Shown one piece after another: positions 45,801 through 56,411 of a stretch of 64,000 nucleotides of DNA. Made by a program: the position numbers and the translations under genes. Positions within the stretch are counted from its first letter, which is position 1, and every line of letters begins with the position of its first letter. This stretch comes from Heterobilharzia americana (Eukaryota > Platyhelminthes > Trematoda > Strigeidida > Schistosomatidae): positions 137,162,786-137,226,785 of the forward strand of contig OX104127.1 of NCBI GenBank assembly GCA_944470555.2. The letters are read 5' to 3'. Below the pieces are notes generated by a model. It searched no databases and was not told the DNA's origin. It saw nothing but the letters and a program-made list of their open reading frames with translations.

Positions 45801-46051
45801 CGCCTTCTTCGAGAGAAGACACATCAGCCAACTGGCTTCCTGAAGGCTTTCACCAATCGGCGTCATTTCGTCTCTCCGATTCCAGAGAGGAATAACATTG
45901 TTTTATTTCTCATATTTTACTTATGCTTTGAAGTTTCTACAGCGGTTGGATTGGTTTTGAGGGGTAGGGTTGTTAGCCCTATATCCAACCTCCCCTCTTT
46001 ATCCAGGCTTAGGACCGGCTAGTAACCAGTGAACTAGTTAACCAGGCGAGG
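42819..46051 (-). mobile_element. RTE-clade retrotransposon, nearly full length (about 3.2 kb), broken
   Basis: Minus strand, 5' to 3': leader from cctcgcctggttaactagtt (46051); APE-type endonuclease start with LPRLPGIAKEMQRCGIEGVG and YCENRW (45760-45690), later NEDWNSLKEMWKETCTIVLG (44830); RT region with KAAEPHGIPSEALKTEAD, LIDWKKGYLVKLPKIEDL, LIPQPCEDATCQVIHNGKL (43930), and LDFASDHDLCLMS (43720). The tail has IITNGRNLKQVISFTYL and the C-terminal finger block, ending in a TA/AAT-rich tail at 42819. The catalytic FADD box is altered to FASDHD. About 200 bp of RT (present in the copy at 60335) are deleted near 44060. The fully 5'-complete structure makes it the best reference for the family here. 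Confidence 0.92.
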
Positions 46052-46054
46052 ACA

Positions 46055-46595
46055 ACTGTAACTACAGTAAACAATGGTTGGTACAAAACGATGGAGATAC
46101 TAGCTATAAACTAATGAGATTATGAAATCACTGCTAAAATTTTCAAATGATATATTTGTATAAAGTTTTTTATCATTTTAATTGATATCATTGAAAACTA
46201 TCATTTGGAATTTGGTGAAGGATGCTGACGATTGATAAAGCGAAAAGCTTACAGTCCGAAGATGAATTTCTACGGATTTATGACTTTTTATGGGTTAAGA
46301 TAGGATAAAATCGTTCATTGAGATTCATGTTGACAATAATCAATCTACCATTCTATAAGGCTTTTTGCTAATTAGCGAACAAGGAGAAACTTATTCATTG
46401 AAACACTATAGTTATGTTATGATATAATTTCTTAATTCACCGGTTCCCTTATAAGTTAACTTTAGAAAATAGCCCTTAGAAGCAGGATTTACTTGCTCTC
46501 TCAATATCTAAATTCAAATAACTTTCATTGATATTTATGGGGAATGCTTATTTTAGTTTGGGAAACAGTAAATATTTTTAGTCTAATAAGTTAAC
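46055..46595. other. unassigned AT-rich sequence
   Basis: No feature recognised. Confidence 0.35.
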
Positions 46596-46599
46596 CATT

Positions 46600-47035
46600 G
46601 GCAGATATATTTATGACACATATTGATTTTATGAATTCCCAAAATACCATTACAGAATCAAAATTCTATTTAAGGTATATGGGTGATATATTGGTTGCTA
46701 GTAGCAACTTACAGCACATATCTTGATTAAATGCTTCAATATTCCTCAAGAAATCTACTTTTTTAAAGAAAAAAGAAGAAAATGTTAGACTCAACTTTAT
46801 AAATATTAACTTTCAACACTGAACAAATGTTACGCCTAAAAATTTATTCAAAGAGGAAGGCCAAATGCAATGACCACTAAGCTTCAGTGCTAAAATTTAA
46901 ACAGTAATGACCATTGTTCATTTCGTTGTTATATGAAGCAAAATAAATATGCCAAATAATTAAGTTTAAAATAAGCTTTTGGTTACACTAAAATATCTAA
47001 ATGAAATTAGACATGTACAAATATTTATGTGGAAA
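46600..47035 (+). mobile_element. PLE-type reverse transcriptase fragment, decayed
   Basis: The frame reads FYLRYMGDILVASSNLQHIS (46665-46725), then NASIFLKKSTFLKKKEENVR LNFINI with stops. RYMxDI is the catalytic box of PLE-like RTs; here the first aspartate is replaced by glycine (YMGD). Downstream similarity is weak and stops are frequent, so this is an old copy. Confidence 0.65.
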
Positions 47036-47039
47036 TATT

Positions 47040-47400
47040 ATAAAAAGAAAAACTGCAGCCTAGAGAATGTGGTTATAAGTCTTATCCACCTCATTTTTAT
47101 TCATTTGGCTCCCAAAATATTGATCTTATCAGGAAACTGATATTTTGTTTATGAACTAAAGTATCTTGGATATAATGTCATATAAAATTTTACTGACTGT
47201 AAGCGTCTGAAGAGGACATGACTAAATAAAAACTGAGCAAATATTGTTCGTGTCTCTTACGAGTTCAAATGGGAATAATATAAATAATCACTATATCGCA
47301 GACAATAAGTTTTAATGGAACATGGAAGTTTCAATGTGATATTTCAACAAATTTACTCCATACCAAGTTTGCAACCGAATGACATGAAGAGTTAGCAACC
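47040..47400. other. unassigned AT-rich sequence
   Basis: Possibly the remainder of the preceding element; nothing recognisable. Confidence 0.35.
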
Positions 47401-47404
47401 ATAC

Positions 47405-47580
47405 AGGCTGACGTGTAGATTTTACCAGCTAGATTGGAAAGATCTAAGATTCAGACAATTTTTCGCTCATTCGGGGTCCAGTTAACTAGTGGTGTACCTG
47501 GACAAGTTCAATTCACACAGCCGAATGGCTCAGACCACCTGGTTCTAGGTAGGTGACTTCCGTGAACCGTTTAAACTTGA
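47405..47580 (-). repeat. diverged copy of the third hammerhead-bearing repeat
   Basis: It resembles 18535-18735 on the minus strand, for example ttgaacttgtccaggtacac against ctgaatttgtccgggcacat. The hammerhead core has decayed to CUAGUUA (47489-47483), while GAAA (47464-47461) and GUC (47456-47454) remain. Confidence 0.5.
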
Positions 47581-47699
47581 AAAGGATGATCAGTCTGAAA
47601 ATGATTTATGTTTATCATCCAATTTAGCATCAAACCTTGTGCAATATTTTCAAATAAGGTGACAACCTCAGTTAAATTAGGTTTTATAATAACATTATG

Positions 47700-47756
47700 A
47701 TAGCGATGGTGGACAGTAACTGGCAGTGCAATCCAGGATACGCATTCCCTCCTATC
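47700..47756 (-). repeat. Sm-alpha-like fragment, left member of a head-to-head pair
   Basis: The plus text ggcagtgcaatccaggatac then gcattccctcctatcc is the minus strand of the ribozyme cleavage half. The CUGANGA half is absent. Confidence 0.65.
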
Positions 47757-47877
47757 CATCATTACTATAAGTAGAACACAGGTAATATCGAGGCATCCGC
47801 ACAGGAGCCCATATACTAATAGAGACCGATCAGTTCAGTCCAATTGCCGACGGTATAATGCAAGTAATTATACTAAA
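47757..47877 (+). repeat. Sm-alpha-like tail, right member of a head-to-head pair
   Basis: It starts at catcattactataagtaga and runs through ggtaatatcgaggcatccgc to cggtataatgcaagtaat. It belongs to the same subfamily as 58455-58645 (agagaccgatca, ccgacggt). Confidence 0.7.
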
Positions 47878-47879
47878 AC

Positions 47880-48338
47880 ATGATGACGAGTAATAATATA
47901 CGATGACCAACTGTTTTTAGATAATCGTCTCTTTTATAAGTAAGATATTGAACAGAAGAGTAAATAGAATAGCGGGAGTTAGCTCAGCCAATATGAGAGC
48001 CCGTAATTCTAACCAACTTTCATTGTAATAGCTGTATGATATACTGTTGTATACTTAGGGGTTCACTGCCACCCATTGTAATATCCTGCCTCAGTTTTGA
48101 TGTTAACTTGTCTTACTATAGGTTGAAGGTATTTTAAGAATGCTCCAGAGTACATTTTATCATGTGTTAACATTTTAATGATTAAAACAAGAAAAGTGAA
48201 GCAATCTGATAAAATAAATTCATCGAAAATTTTTAGGTAGTCTAAAATTTAAACACGCCACCAACAAGCTCACCGAGAAAAACATATGCAAACCACCCAT
48301 AAAAGTCTACTCACTGTTTCTAGTTTTTATGATTATTA
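47880..48338. other. unassigned sequence
   Basis: No feature recognised. Confidence 0.35.
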
Positions 48339-48340
48339 TT

Positions 48341-48767
48341 TTCAACAAACTACAGACATTCATCAACAGCTGCCACCTACGCTCACTCAATACTGAAGAT
48401 GGGATAGATGGCCAGAATAATAAGAATAAGCAACAAGGAATTGTGGCCTGCCAACGAACCAACCAAGAACCTATCACTCAACAAATATACAGAATAGGGA
48501 AGTGGAGGTGGGTTGGGCATATACTGAGGAGACTATTCGGGGACATTACACGTCAGGCCATGCCGTCAAGTGGAATCTGTATGAGAAACGACGAGTTTGG
48601 CGTCTGAAGTGAGGGTAACATGGACGAAATCCTGTGAGGAAGAAACGAAAGCTTATGGGTAGTCGTGGATCCAGGTTGGGAAGACTGCAGAGAAGAGAGT
48701 GGGATGCAGATGTCCTACTGAAGCCGTATGTTCCACTAGGAACCCAAAGGACAAATAATAGTAATAG
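48341..48767 (+). mobile_element. RTE retrotransposon 3' fragment
   Basis: It begins within the C-terminal part (LQTFINSCHLRSLNTED), continues NKQQGIVACQRTNQEPITQQ IYRIGKWRWVGHILRRLFGD ITRQA, and ends with the terminus gttccactaggaacccaaag followed by an AATAAT-like tail. It is typical 5' truncation. I see no convincing target-site duplication. Confidence 0.82.
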
Positions 48768-48769
48768 TT

Positions 48770-50030
48770 TAATTACCCATCTTTTAAAAGTGAAATACAA
48801 ACAGTTTCTTTAGGTAACAGTTTTCCATCTCTTTATAAAGTGGTACGTTGACTTTTGAGCGAAATGAATCATTTCAAAGATTTTATCTACACTACTACTA
48901 ATAAGATAATATTTGCAAAAATACATTGATGAACATCCTTGGTACTGTCGCAGAAATGACTGATCTCAAACTATGGACAGGTATGCCGGAAAGATGCGAC
49001 ATTTGCCCTAAGCCATTCTTCAGCTGTCTGATGTCGTCCATAAAGGAACACTAGTTGGGAAGATATGAATTAGGGATAGTTTATTTCACCAGATGACTCC
49101 TATTCAACTGTATATTCACTAAAAACTGATCAGCGTTATACACGTACACCAAAATGTGTGAAGATATTTTCTTTAATGTCGTTAACACCGCATGAAATTG
49201 TCTGAAAACACCTCTGTTTGTATGTTCTTCGTGGAAAATTCATTTCAGCAATGTTCATTAAAAACCGTTGAATGATAATGGTTTCGAACTTTTCAGTGTT
49301 TCTCACCACTTAAGTAACTTAAATGGTCACCAATTATTTTTACCATATGGCTATGTAGGGTAAAGGGTTAAAAAAATGGCAAATAGTAATTTGCCAAGTG
49401 TACGAGCAGTTAGAAGCAAGATGCCTTTATTGTATGTCCTCCAACTGAATCTTTAGCTTTCATGGTTTTATTTTTATTACTTCTATACGATACAAAGGCC
49501 TAAGGGATATTTTCCAACTGACTTAAAATTCAATGAAATATCATTCATTCTTCAATAAACTGCTAGGTCACTTTATGTATATTGGATAGAAGTGGACAAA
49601 AGTTAATCAGTTGAATATATTACCTATCAGGATATTTTCAGGCTTTTTAGTAGAAAGTGTCACAGAAGCAATAATCCTTTCTCTTCTCAATAATTTTAAA
49701 ACCATTGCAACCTGATGGTATGTAATTAAAAATGTGTCAGTCATTGTGATGACTTATTACTTTATATACATATCAACACTGCTGACATAGGCGTCAAAAG
49801 TTGGCGTTTAATGCGTTCAAGTTAATTTTCACATCATCCTACCTGATATAAATAGATTCGAATAAAATTTGAAATGAAACTGTTCTCAAAACAAATAAAT
49901 AACTGAAATAATCTATTTTGACAAAGTTTAGAATAATTTATATCGTTATATTATTTAAAAACTTTGTTTAATAGATGTCAACATTATATGATAATTTCTT
50001 ATCTTGTTGAAAATTAGATAACTAGGTTAA
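48770..50030. other. unassigned AT-rich sequence, about 1.3 kb
   Basis: No feature recognised. Confidence 0.4.
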
Positions 50031-50032
50031 AT

Positions 50033-50205
50033 GGATCCTGAACGCTCGTTTTGTCTTATTTCGAACGCCCTCAGAGACTCGAACCTCTTACCTATCACTT
50101 CAAACGCCAAAGCTTTATCCACTAGGCCACTGTGGCATGACATTCACCTCTTGTACAACGTTTATCAGTTATGACTATTTGATAGTATACTTGTAAACTC
50201 CGTTG
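50033..50205 (-). repeat. Sm-alpha-like copy, left member of a head-to-head pair
   Basis: The minus strand keeps the previous unit end, the head (gaatgtcatgccacagtggc), a B-box-like aggttcgagtctctga, and part of the ribozyme with GAAA changed to AAAA. The CUGANGA half is deleted. Confidence 0.78.
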
Positions 50206-50211
50206 TTGTTG

Positions 50212-50400
50212 GAAATAGGACAAAACATGCGTCTTGAACATCTCTGATAGCCACGAGAAAGTGAAATATTTTTAGAAATATTCACGCAATATCAAAGCAT
50301 CCACATAGGAGCCTATATGCCAATAAAGGTCGAACAATTCAATCCAGTAAAAGAACCGAGAAATACAAGCATATCAAGAAACAGTACTAATTTCTTATTT
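50212..50400 (+). repeat. Sm-alpha-like 3' part, right member of a head-to-head pair
   Basis: It starts inside the ribozyme stem II at gaaataggacaaaacatgcg and runs through the tail (cgcaatatcaaagcatccac to cgagaaatacaagcata). GAAA is again AAAA, the same change as in its partner, which suggests that the two arms were copied from one source. Confidence 0.78.
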
Positions 50401-50404
50401 CTTT

Positions 50405-50940
50405 GAGAATTAGATAACCAGGTGAAATGAATTATTATCATAATTTTTTTTCATTTATATGCTGTAAATTGATATCCTATAGTTTGTTAACTCTAAGATA
50501 GTGTAGGCCTGTAAGTATTTTTTTTACTGAGCATTGTGATGACACTTAAATGTCTTTCAGTTCAACAAATTCATGGATCTCTAGTTCTTGAGAAGTTGCT
50601 ATAGACAAAAAAATAACTGAATATGCACACAAATTTTGTGAATTCAGAAAAACGATCAGATATTGCAATAAAACTTGATTACAAGGATTAATTCAAGATT
50701 ATATAATGAAACGTCAACTCGAAAAAAAAAAACAGATACAGAAATGAATAAAGATGCTTTCTAGGTAAAAAAAAAAAGAAGATAAGTTTGATACGAAAAC
50801 TAAGACAGTTGGTGTGGTTATTATAGCTTAATTACTTAGTCAACAGTTTCATCAAAGTTTTTGTTTAAATTTACACAGCATAATTTGAAACTTTTTTATC
50901 ACTTTGCTTGTTCGTTGAGTATAAATTTGTTTCGTTCCAT
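50405..50940. other. unassigned AT-rich sequence
   Basis: No feature recognised. Confidence 0.35.
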
Positions 50941-50944
50941 ACTA

Positions 50945-51490
50945 GTATAAAAGGCGACCTGCATAAACCTTGGGATATCAAGAATCTTTTCTACCGATTA
51001 TACCTCCTCAAATTCTTTCCTTTCAATTTGTTTCAATCTTTTAATTATGTCTTCTGAACGTACCATGTAATCTCGCACATTTTCAAATGTCTTCAAACTG
51101 TTGTTTTTCAAGTTAAGAACAAAATAAAGAAAAAACTTTACGTAGAATGGAAATGAACTCATGGATGTACAGAAAATACAGCACATTACTATTCTTAGGA
51201 TCCCTATAAAGAAGCACAGATTTTTATACTGGTTGGATAAATTACCATCACCGAATTTAAACTCAATTAGCTTATTATTTGTCCAGCCAAGATCAGGTGT
51301 TAGTGTAACACCAGCTGCCTGTTTCATATTGCCACCTTTAATAGTGTTATTACTAAAGCTAGTTAGATGTAATAATTATTTCGCTTACAATTTTTTTACT
51401 GGGTGCGAATTTACTGGAACATTTAATGCTGAGAATTCCACACCGTATCATATATGTTGTTTGGAATAAAGCGATTATTATTATTATTAT
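50945..51490 (+). repeat. unnamed repeat family R1, full copy
   Basis: About 545 bp from gcgacctgcataaaccttgg to the AATAAA-containing end (ggaataaagcgattatt, ATT repeats to 51490). The plus-strand end with a polyadenylation-like signal and (ATT)n suggests a retrotransposed 3' terminus. The minus strand carries an open frame of 109 codons (51327-50998): MKQAAGVTLTPDLGWTNNKL at the start, a hydrophobic middle, and SLKTFENVRDYMVRSEDIIK near the end. A plus-strand frame of 102 codons overlaps it. I do not recognise either product. Confidence 0.65.
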
Positions 51491-51671
51491 TAATTCAACA
51501 GAACGTCTTATTTCAAGTAAATTATAGCAGTTAGGCAATAAATTATCTATAGCGTTGGTGTGCATACGAAAGATTTCTTTGTTGCAGCAAAAAGACACAC
51601 GTATTAGCTCCTGAAAAAATAATGTAGGTTTTTACGGTTTCACTTCAAGACAAACAAAGAAACCTAGCAGT

Positions 51672-51830
51672 AAAATCCAGTGTGTACGTTTCGTCTAATT
51701 TTGGAGGCGTCATGTTTAATTAACTGCCTCCCAGAGTGTCATACTGTTCTCAGTAAGACTCGAAGTGACTGTTGACTGCTTTAAACACCAAAGTGTTATC
51801 CACTGGGCAACTTCTTGTGCGATGGGTATA
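51672..51830 (-). repeat. Sm-alpha-like copy, left member of a head-to-head pair
   Basis: The minus strand shows the head (gttgcccagtggataacact), a B-box-like tcgagtcttact, and the cleavage half of the ribozyme (agacgaaacgtacacactgg). The CUGANGA half is not recognisable. Confidence 0.7.
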
Positions 51831-51867
51831 GTTTTAATCTTACTGCCTGGAATTAACTATCAAACTG

Positions 51868-51965
51868 AAACTACAGGTAATATCAAGGCACTCGCATAGG
51901 GGGCGCATATGCTAACAGAAACCGATCATTTCAATGCTATCACTGACAGGAAATCACAATTAACA
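51868..51965 (+). repeat. Sm-alpha-like tail, right member of a head-to-head pair
   Basis: The segment gaaactacaggtaatatcaa to gacaggaaatcacaatta is the family tail, beginning after the ribozyme. Confidence 0.65.
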
Positions 51966-52094
51966 ACATAAGTAATCATTTATACTTTTAAACAATTATA
52001 ATTTCTTCTTGTTATTCAACTGCAGTTACATTTCACCTTCGATTTCTCCTAGAGCGAAGTGTTTCTTACTTCTTTGATGAGGAACAATTAAGTA

Positions 52095-52640
52095 TTCCAT
52101 GGCGGCCTGCTTAAATGTTGGGCTATCAACATTTTTTTCCACCAAATATATTTGACAAAATTCTTTTATCTCAGTTTGTTTGAATCTTTTAAACACATCT
52201 TACTAATGTATTATATAATCTGGGACATTAGAAAAAATATTTCAAACTGTCGTTTCTCAAGTTAAGAACAAAATATAGAAGAGAACATTACACTGGATGT
52301 AAGCGAACATATAAATCCTTAAAAATAGAGCATATCATTATTCTTAGGATATCTATACTGAATTGCAGATTTTTGTACTGACTTAATGAACTACAACTAC
52401 TAAAATTATACTCCATTTAGTATTCGTCTCCAAGTCCAGACCAGCGGTTAATATAATACCAGCTGGCCGTTTCTCATTAGTGCGTTTATTACTATTGTTA
52501 TTGTTAAAATTGTCCAAACACAATAACTATCTCCTTTAAAATTAATGTACGGGGAGTGAACTTGTTGAAATATTACCTGCTGAAGACTCCACACTGTATG
52601 CGACATACTGTTTAGAACAAAATAATTATTACTGTCAATA
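52095..52640 (+). repeat. unnamed repeat family R1, full copy
   Basis: It matches 50945-51490 along its whole length with moderate divergence, from ggcggcctgcttaaatgttg to ctccacactgtatgcgacat and an AATAATTATT end. The minus-strand frame is interrupted by stops here, although blocks such as SQYKNLQFSIDILRIMICSI remain recognisable. Confidence 0.65.
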
Positions 52641-52739
52641 TTATTTTACAGCCCTGTTTGAAAAATTCATATTTTAGGCACTGACGTGTTGAAAACAAAT
52701 AGAATAATCATAACATCAAAGATGTTACCAGAATCTACT

Positions 52740-53490
52740 GTTCTTTTGCGACCGATAAGAGGGCCTTGTTATCATGCAACAGTCAAGGACTTCATAGACT
52801 GATGCTAGTTCTTAGCCTGGGCAACCTGAACCCTCTTCAAACTTAATCGAACTTCCTCTAGCATGGCACGCTGAGGTTAGGGTTGGCTTGGCATGGGTAA
52901 TATATGTCCAGGCCATCTCATCCGATTAAGGTTAACAGCCTCCCCAGTCGACTTGCCTATCTTGCTAGTATCTTTTTCCTTCCCTGAACATTGTTCACAT
53001 GGTGATTTCATCACGCGTGAGCAATGCTACGAAGATACCTATGGTCGGAAAACTGTCAATGTTTCATGTCTCCTATCTTAAAGGCGATGTCTTACAACCG
53101 TACAACATGGCAAAACGGTCTGCGGTGGAGTATACTCATCTTTTGATAGGAACCTGGATTTCTTACCGACATCACAGGTGATGCATGTTGGCAAGTGCCA
53201 AACGGGCCTTCTGTATCCGATCTGAGGTTTCGTCAGCAAAAAACTGTTTGGGCTCATGCAACTACCGAAGTAATTGAAGTGGTTGACACATTCCACCACT
53301 TCACTCCGTATCATTAAGCTAGAAGACATTGCACACTAGTCCTGAAGCATCATCTTATATTTGACAGATGCCAGCAAAACGCATGCCAAACATACTGAGG
53401 TTTCTGCTCAGCGCGTTTGGAAGACCGTGGATTTCTTTATCGTCTTCACCCAGTACGATAATATCGAGTAAGTGGTGGTGAGTGATGCAT
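52740..53490 (-). mobile_element. RTE-like non-LTR retrotransposon, second family, decayed
   Basis: Minus-strand frames give VLGEDDKEIHGLPNALSRNL SMFGMRFA just after the lost catalytic box, then RSEVVECVNHFNYFGSCMSP (53305-53246), a shifted RIQKARLAFANLH-like block, and KSTGEAVNLNRMRWPGHILP. It is the same family as 2432-3475, in the opposite orientation and more decayed. The 3' tail is not obvious. Confidence 0.75.
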
Positions 53491-53658
53491 CCAATAAACA
53501 AATTAAAATGGAGGACAGAGTAAGTTGCATTGAATATGTTAGGGAGTGAAATACTAAGGGACTAAATGCCTACCGCACGCCATTATTAAGAGGATAAAGA
53601 AGAATGAGCTCAGTGTTTGGTTCGACTCAAACTAATAAAGGTTACCCTAATAAGTATG

Positions 53659-53707
<49 letters not shown>
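53659..53707. repeat. TA dinucleotide microsatellite
   Basis: TA units with one phase change near 53666, directly left of the second twin-headed SINE. Confidence 0.96.
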
Positions 53708-53709
<2 letters not shown>

Positions 53710-53734
53710 TATACCAGGTGACTGTTGAGGGTTA

Positions 53735-54300
53735 AATGAAAATCTAGTCGGTGGGAGGATTCAAATCAGTGACAGTCAGGTTATCAGCCCGATTCCCTAC
53801 CAACCGAGCTAAGAGGTTCGACTGCTGACCAGACTTTTACTTCACTCCTATCACAAAAGGGTTTTGCCTGACTACCATCTGAATTCATGACGCTTTAATA
53901 TCTTTTGATCGTACTCAAATTGCCTTTCCAGTCAAGACTTGTCATATCAGATCACATTTACTTGAAATTGAGAATGGGGGCATCATGCTGACTATCACTT
54001 TGACTATCTGAAATAGACATGGTTTGATAGACTTATGTTGACAATGAGATTGCGATTGAGTTGCAAAGCCAGCGTGAGTACAGTCGACTGATAGTGACGC
54101 GTAATGATTTCAGATAGTAGTTGTGCGAAACGTTTTGCGATTAAAGTGGACTAAAAATCTAGTCAGCAGTCAGGTCATGTAGCTCAGCTGGTATAGTGGT
54201 AGACTGGTAACCTGCAGGTTGTTGGTTCGAGTCTTGCTATAGCCCAGATTTCTATTACACCTTCAACCACTATCCAGGACCGATACTAACGCAGACATCC
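53735..54300. repeat. twin-headed tRNA-derived SINE, copy 2
   Basis: The left, minus-strand head (53753-53820) reads cttagctcggttggtaggga and actgatttgaatcctccc. The right, plus-strand head (54173-54245) reads tgtagctcagctggtatagt and gttggttcgagtcttgct, with good A- and B-box matches. The bases before each head are also inverted copies: ctgctgaccagacttttac on the left mirrors taaaaatctagtcagcag on the right. The core between them matches that of the copy at 25930. The right head has no U33 in its anticodon loop and no acceptor pairing, so it is not a tRNA gene. Confidence 0.75.
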
Positions 54301-54304
54301 AAGT

Positions 54305-55690
54305 AAAACTTGAGTATTATTTATTTTAAAGATCTTAAATTCTCTATAAACTGAAGTAACGTATAGTGAATGATCCTCATGAGACAATAATATTCATCCT
54401 TTAGCTACATCAATTTTGCTTATGTGAAAATTGATTTAATTGGAAATGAAATGATCTTTTAAACATTACTGTTTCTTTTGTTTTAAAAGCAGAGAAGACG
54501 AAGATCAATAAAAGCTTTTGTTATTCAAGCCACGTTTAAGAATCTCTTCTAATTTTTAAGCAATTAACTGATTGGACTTTGTTTACTATACAGCGCACAA
54601 TAAAAGACCGTGTTCTCAGTAAAACTAAATTTACGGATGAAAGAAAATCCGTCATTTCTAGTCGATTGTAAACGCTGAGCATACTCGGCTTATCAGCTCA
54701 AAAGGCGAGTGTTACGATTCTGCAGTCATTTGTTATATTCTTATTATGTCTACTTATTATAACCTAAATTATATAAATGTGGAAGCTTAAACAATAACCT
54801 TCCTATCTCACCCAGTGGTAGTCGCTCAGTTTTCTCGATAAATGGAAAAAACGGTAAGATAACAGAGGGTGTATTGTAACGTCCGTTCAACTAATCTGAT
54901 ATTTACACGTTGGTTGATGTGTCTTCTCTCATAACTTCGGTGTAACATGATTTACTGAAGAAAGCTTCAGGTGCTTTAGGCTTCTTATGAAGATTATGGC
55001 AATCTTATTCCACACTATAACATTGAGGCGTAAATTTCTCTCAAGACATATATATTGAGTATTATTGAATGATTGCAAATTAGTTTTTTTGAATACCTGA
55101 GGGGAAGAAAGTGAATCTTCGAATAATATTTCACTTTCAAATACTGAAGAGAAATTCAGAATCCATGATATCTTATTTTTTTCAATTCACCCCATAAAAG
55201 CAGACGATAAGTAAGACAATGAAAGACTGCTGAAAGGATAAGAAAAGTGAAGTATTGAAAGCTAACTTTAGAGGATAAGAATCATGAAAGTGAATATTTC
55301 AATGAATTGAATAAGAATAATTTGAAGTGACTAAGGAGAGAATGAATAGAAAGAAATGAAATAAAACTGTATTGATTACTGTCTGTAAAGATATTTTTGA
55401 GAGTAAAAGGTATGTGAAATTGTATGTAAAAAAATAAGAAAAACAAAAGTTGCGAAGTTTAACAACTTTGAAACATAAATTGTACCGTCAGAGTCTCGTT
55501 AGATTGAAACCTCAAGGTCAATAAAGAAGTAAAACGTGGGCATTATGAAAGATTGTAATTCCATTTTGGTCAGTTTATTCGAATTGTCACACAGTGAAAC
55601 AGTATCATTTACCGGACGACTTTTTGGACATAATTTATTGTCCTTATTTAAGTCGGATAACTCCACAACTTTCAGATATGATATTGCGAT
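54305..55690. other. unassigned AT-rich sequence, about 1.4 kb
   Basis: No feature recognised; the stretch 55150-55400 is purine-rich on the plus strand. Confidence 0.4.
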
Positions 55691-55694
55691 GATT

Positions 55695-55705
55695 ACAAGG
55701 TGAAA
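55695..55705. repeat. target-site duplication, left copy
   Basis: acaaggtgaaa occurs here and at 56398-56408, exactly flanking the RTE fragment 55706-56397. Confidence 0.88.
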
Positions 55706-56397
55706 CTATTATTTATTATTATTTGTCTCTTGGGTTCCTAATGGAACATAGGGATTCAGTAGCACAACCCCATTCCACTCTCCTCTCTGAAATCTTTTCT
55801 ACCTGGCTCCACGACTACCCACAAGCTCTCATTTCCTCCTCTCACGATCTCTTCCATATCACCCTCACCGCGGATGCCCAACTCGTCGCTTCCCATCAGA
55901 GTTCCACTCGAGCAACTGGCCTGGCGTGTGATGTCCCCAGTCGGCCTTCTCAGTGTATGCCCAATCCATCTCCACTTCCCTATTCTGCACATTTGTTGAG
56001 CGATAGCTTCTCCGTTGGTTGGTTCGTTGTCCGGCCAAAGTTCCTTGTTGCTTATTCTTATTACTCTGGCCATCTGATCTTCAGTAACGAGCCAGCGTAG
56101 GTGGCAGTTATTGATAATATGTATCTAGAGTTTGTTAGATATCCCTTTCGTAACACGTCGTCTCTGAACCATACAGGAGCACTGACTTGACGTTGGTGTT
56201 GAAAATGCGGATGTTGTTCATGCTTCATGCTGAGTGAAGTAGATCTCCACTCTGGTTTCAGGCTAATGAACGCCTCTCTTGCTTTTCCGATCCTGGCTTT
56301 GACATCGTCGTCTGTGCCGCCTGTAATTGAAACAGTGCTGCCTAGATGGGTGAAGGAGGTTACTTCCTCCAAGTTTCTTCCGTTGATCGATGTTGAA
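55706..56397 (-). mobile_element. RTE retrotransposon 3' fragment with 11-bp target-site duplication
   Basis: On the minus strand, INGRNLEEVTSFTHLGSTVS starts close to the 5' truncation point. RIGKAREAFISLKPEWRSTS follows, then after a shift MARVIRISNKELWPDNEPTN and KWRWIGHTLRRPTGDITRQA. It ends at the family terminus and a TAAT-repeat tail (55706-55722). It is very similar to 26822-27577 and shares with it the frameshift around agcatgaagcatgaacaaca. The exact 11-bp direct repeats show target-primed insertion of a 5'-truncated cDNA. Confidence 0.92.
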
Positions 56398-56411
56398 ACA
56401 AGGTGAAATAT

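Noticed and set aside
45800..45900. Hammerhead ribozyme in the RTE leader (gacgaaatgacg, ggctgatgtgtc on minus)
   Set aside because: GAAA precedes CUGAUGU rather than following it with proper spacing, and the core is incomplete, so the similarity is fortuitous.
45654..46022. 122-codon plus-strand frame
   Set aside because: Antisense of the RTE leader and endonuclease start; the minus strand holds the real motifs.
54173..54245. tRNA gene
   Set aside because: Good A and B boxes, but no acceptor-stem pairing, no U33 and an inverted tRNA-like partner on the left, so it is a SINE head.
55723..56100. 125-codon plus-strand frame
   Set aside because: Antisense of the RTE fragment 55706-56397.
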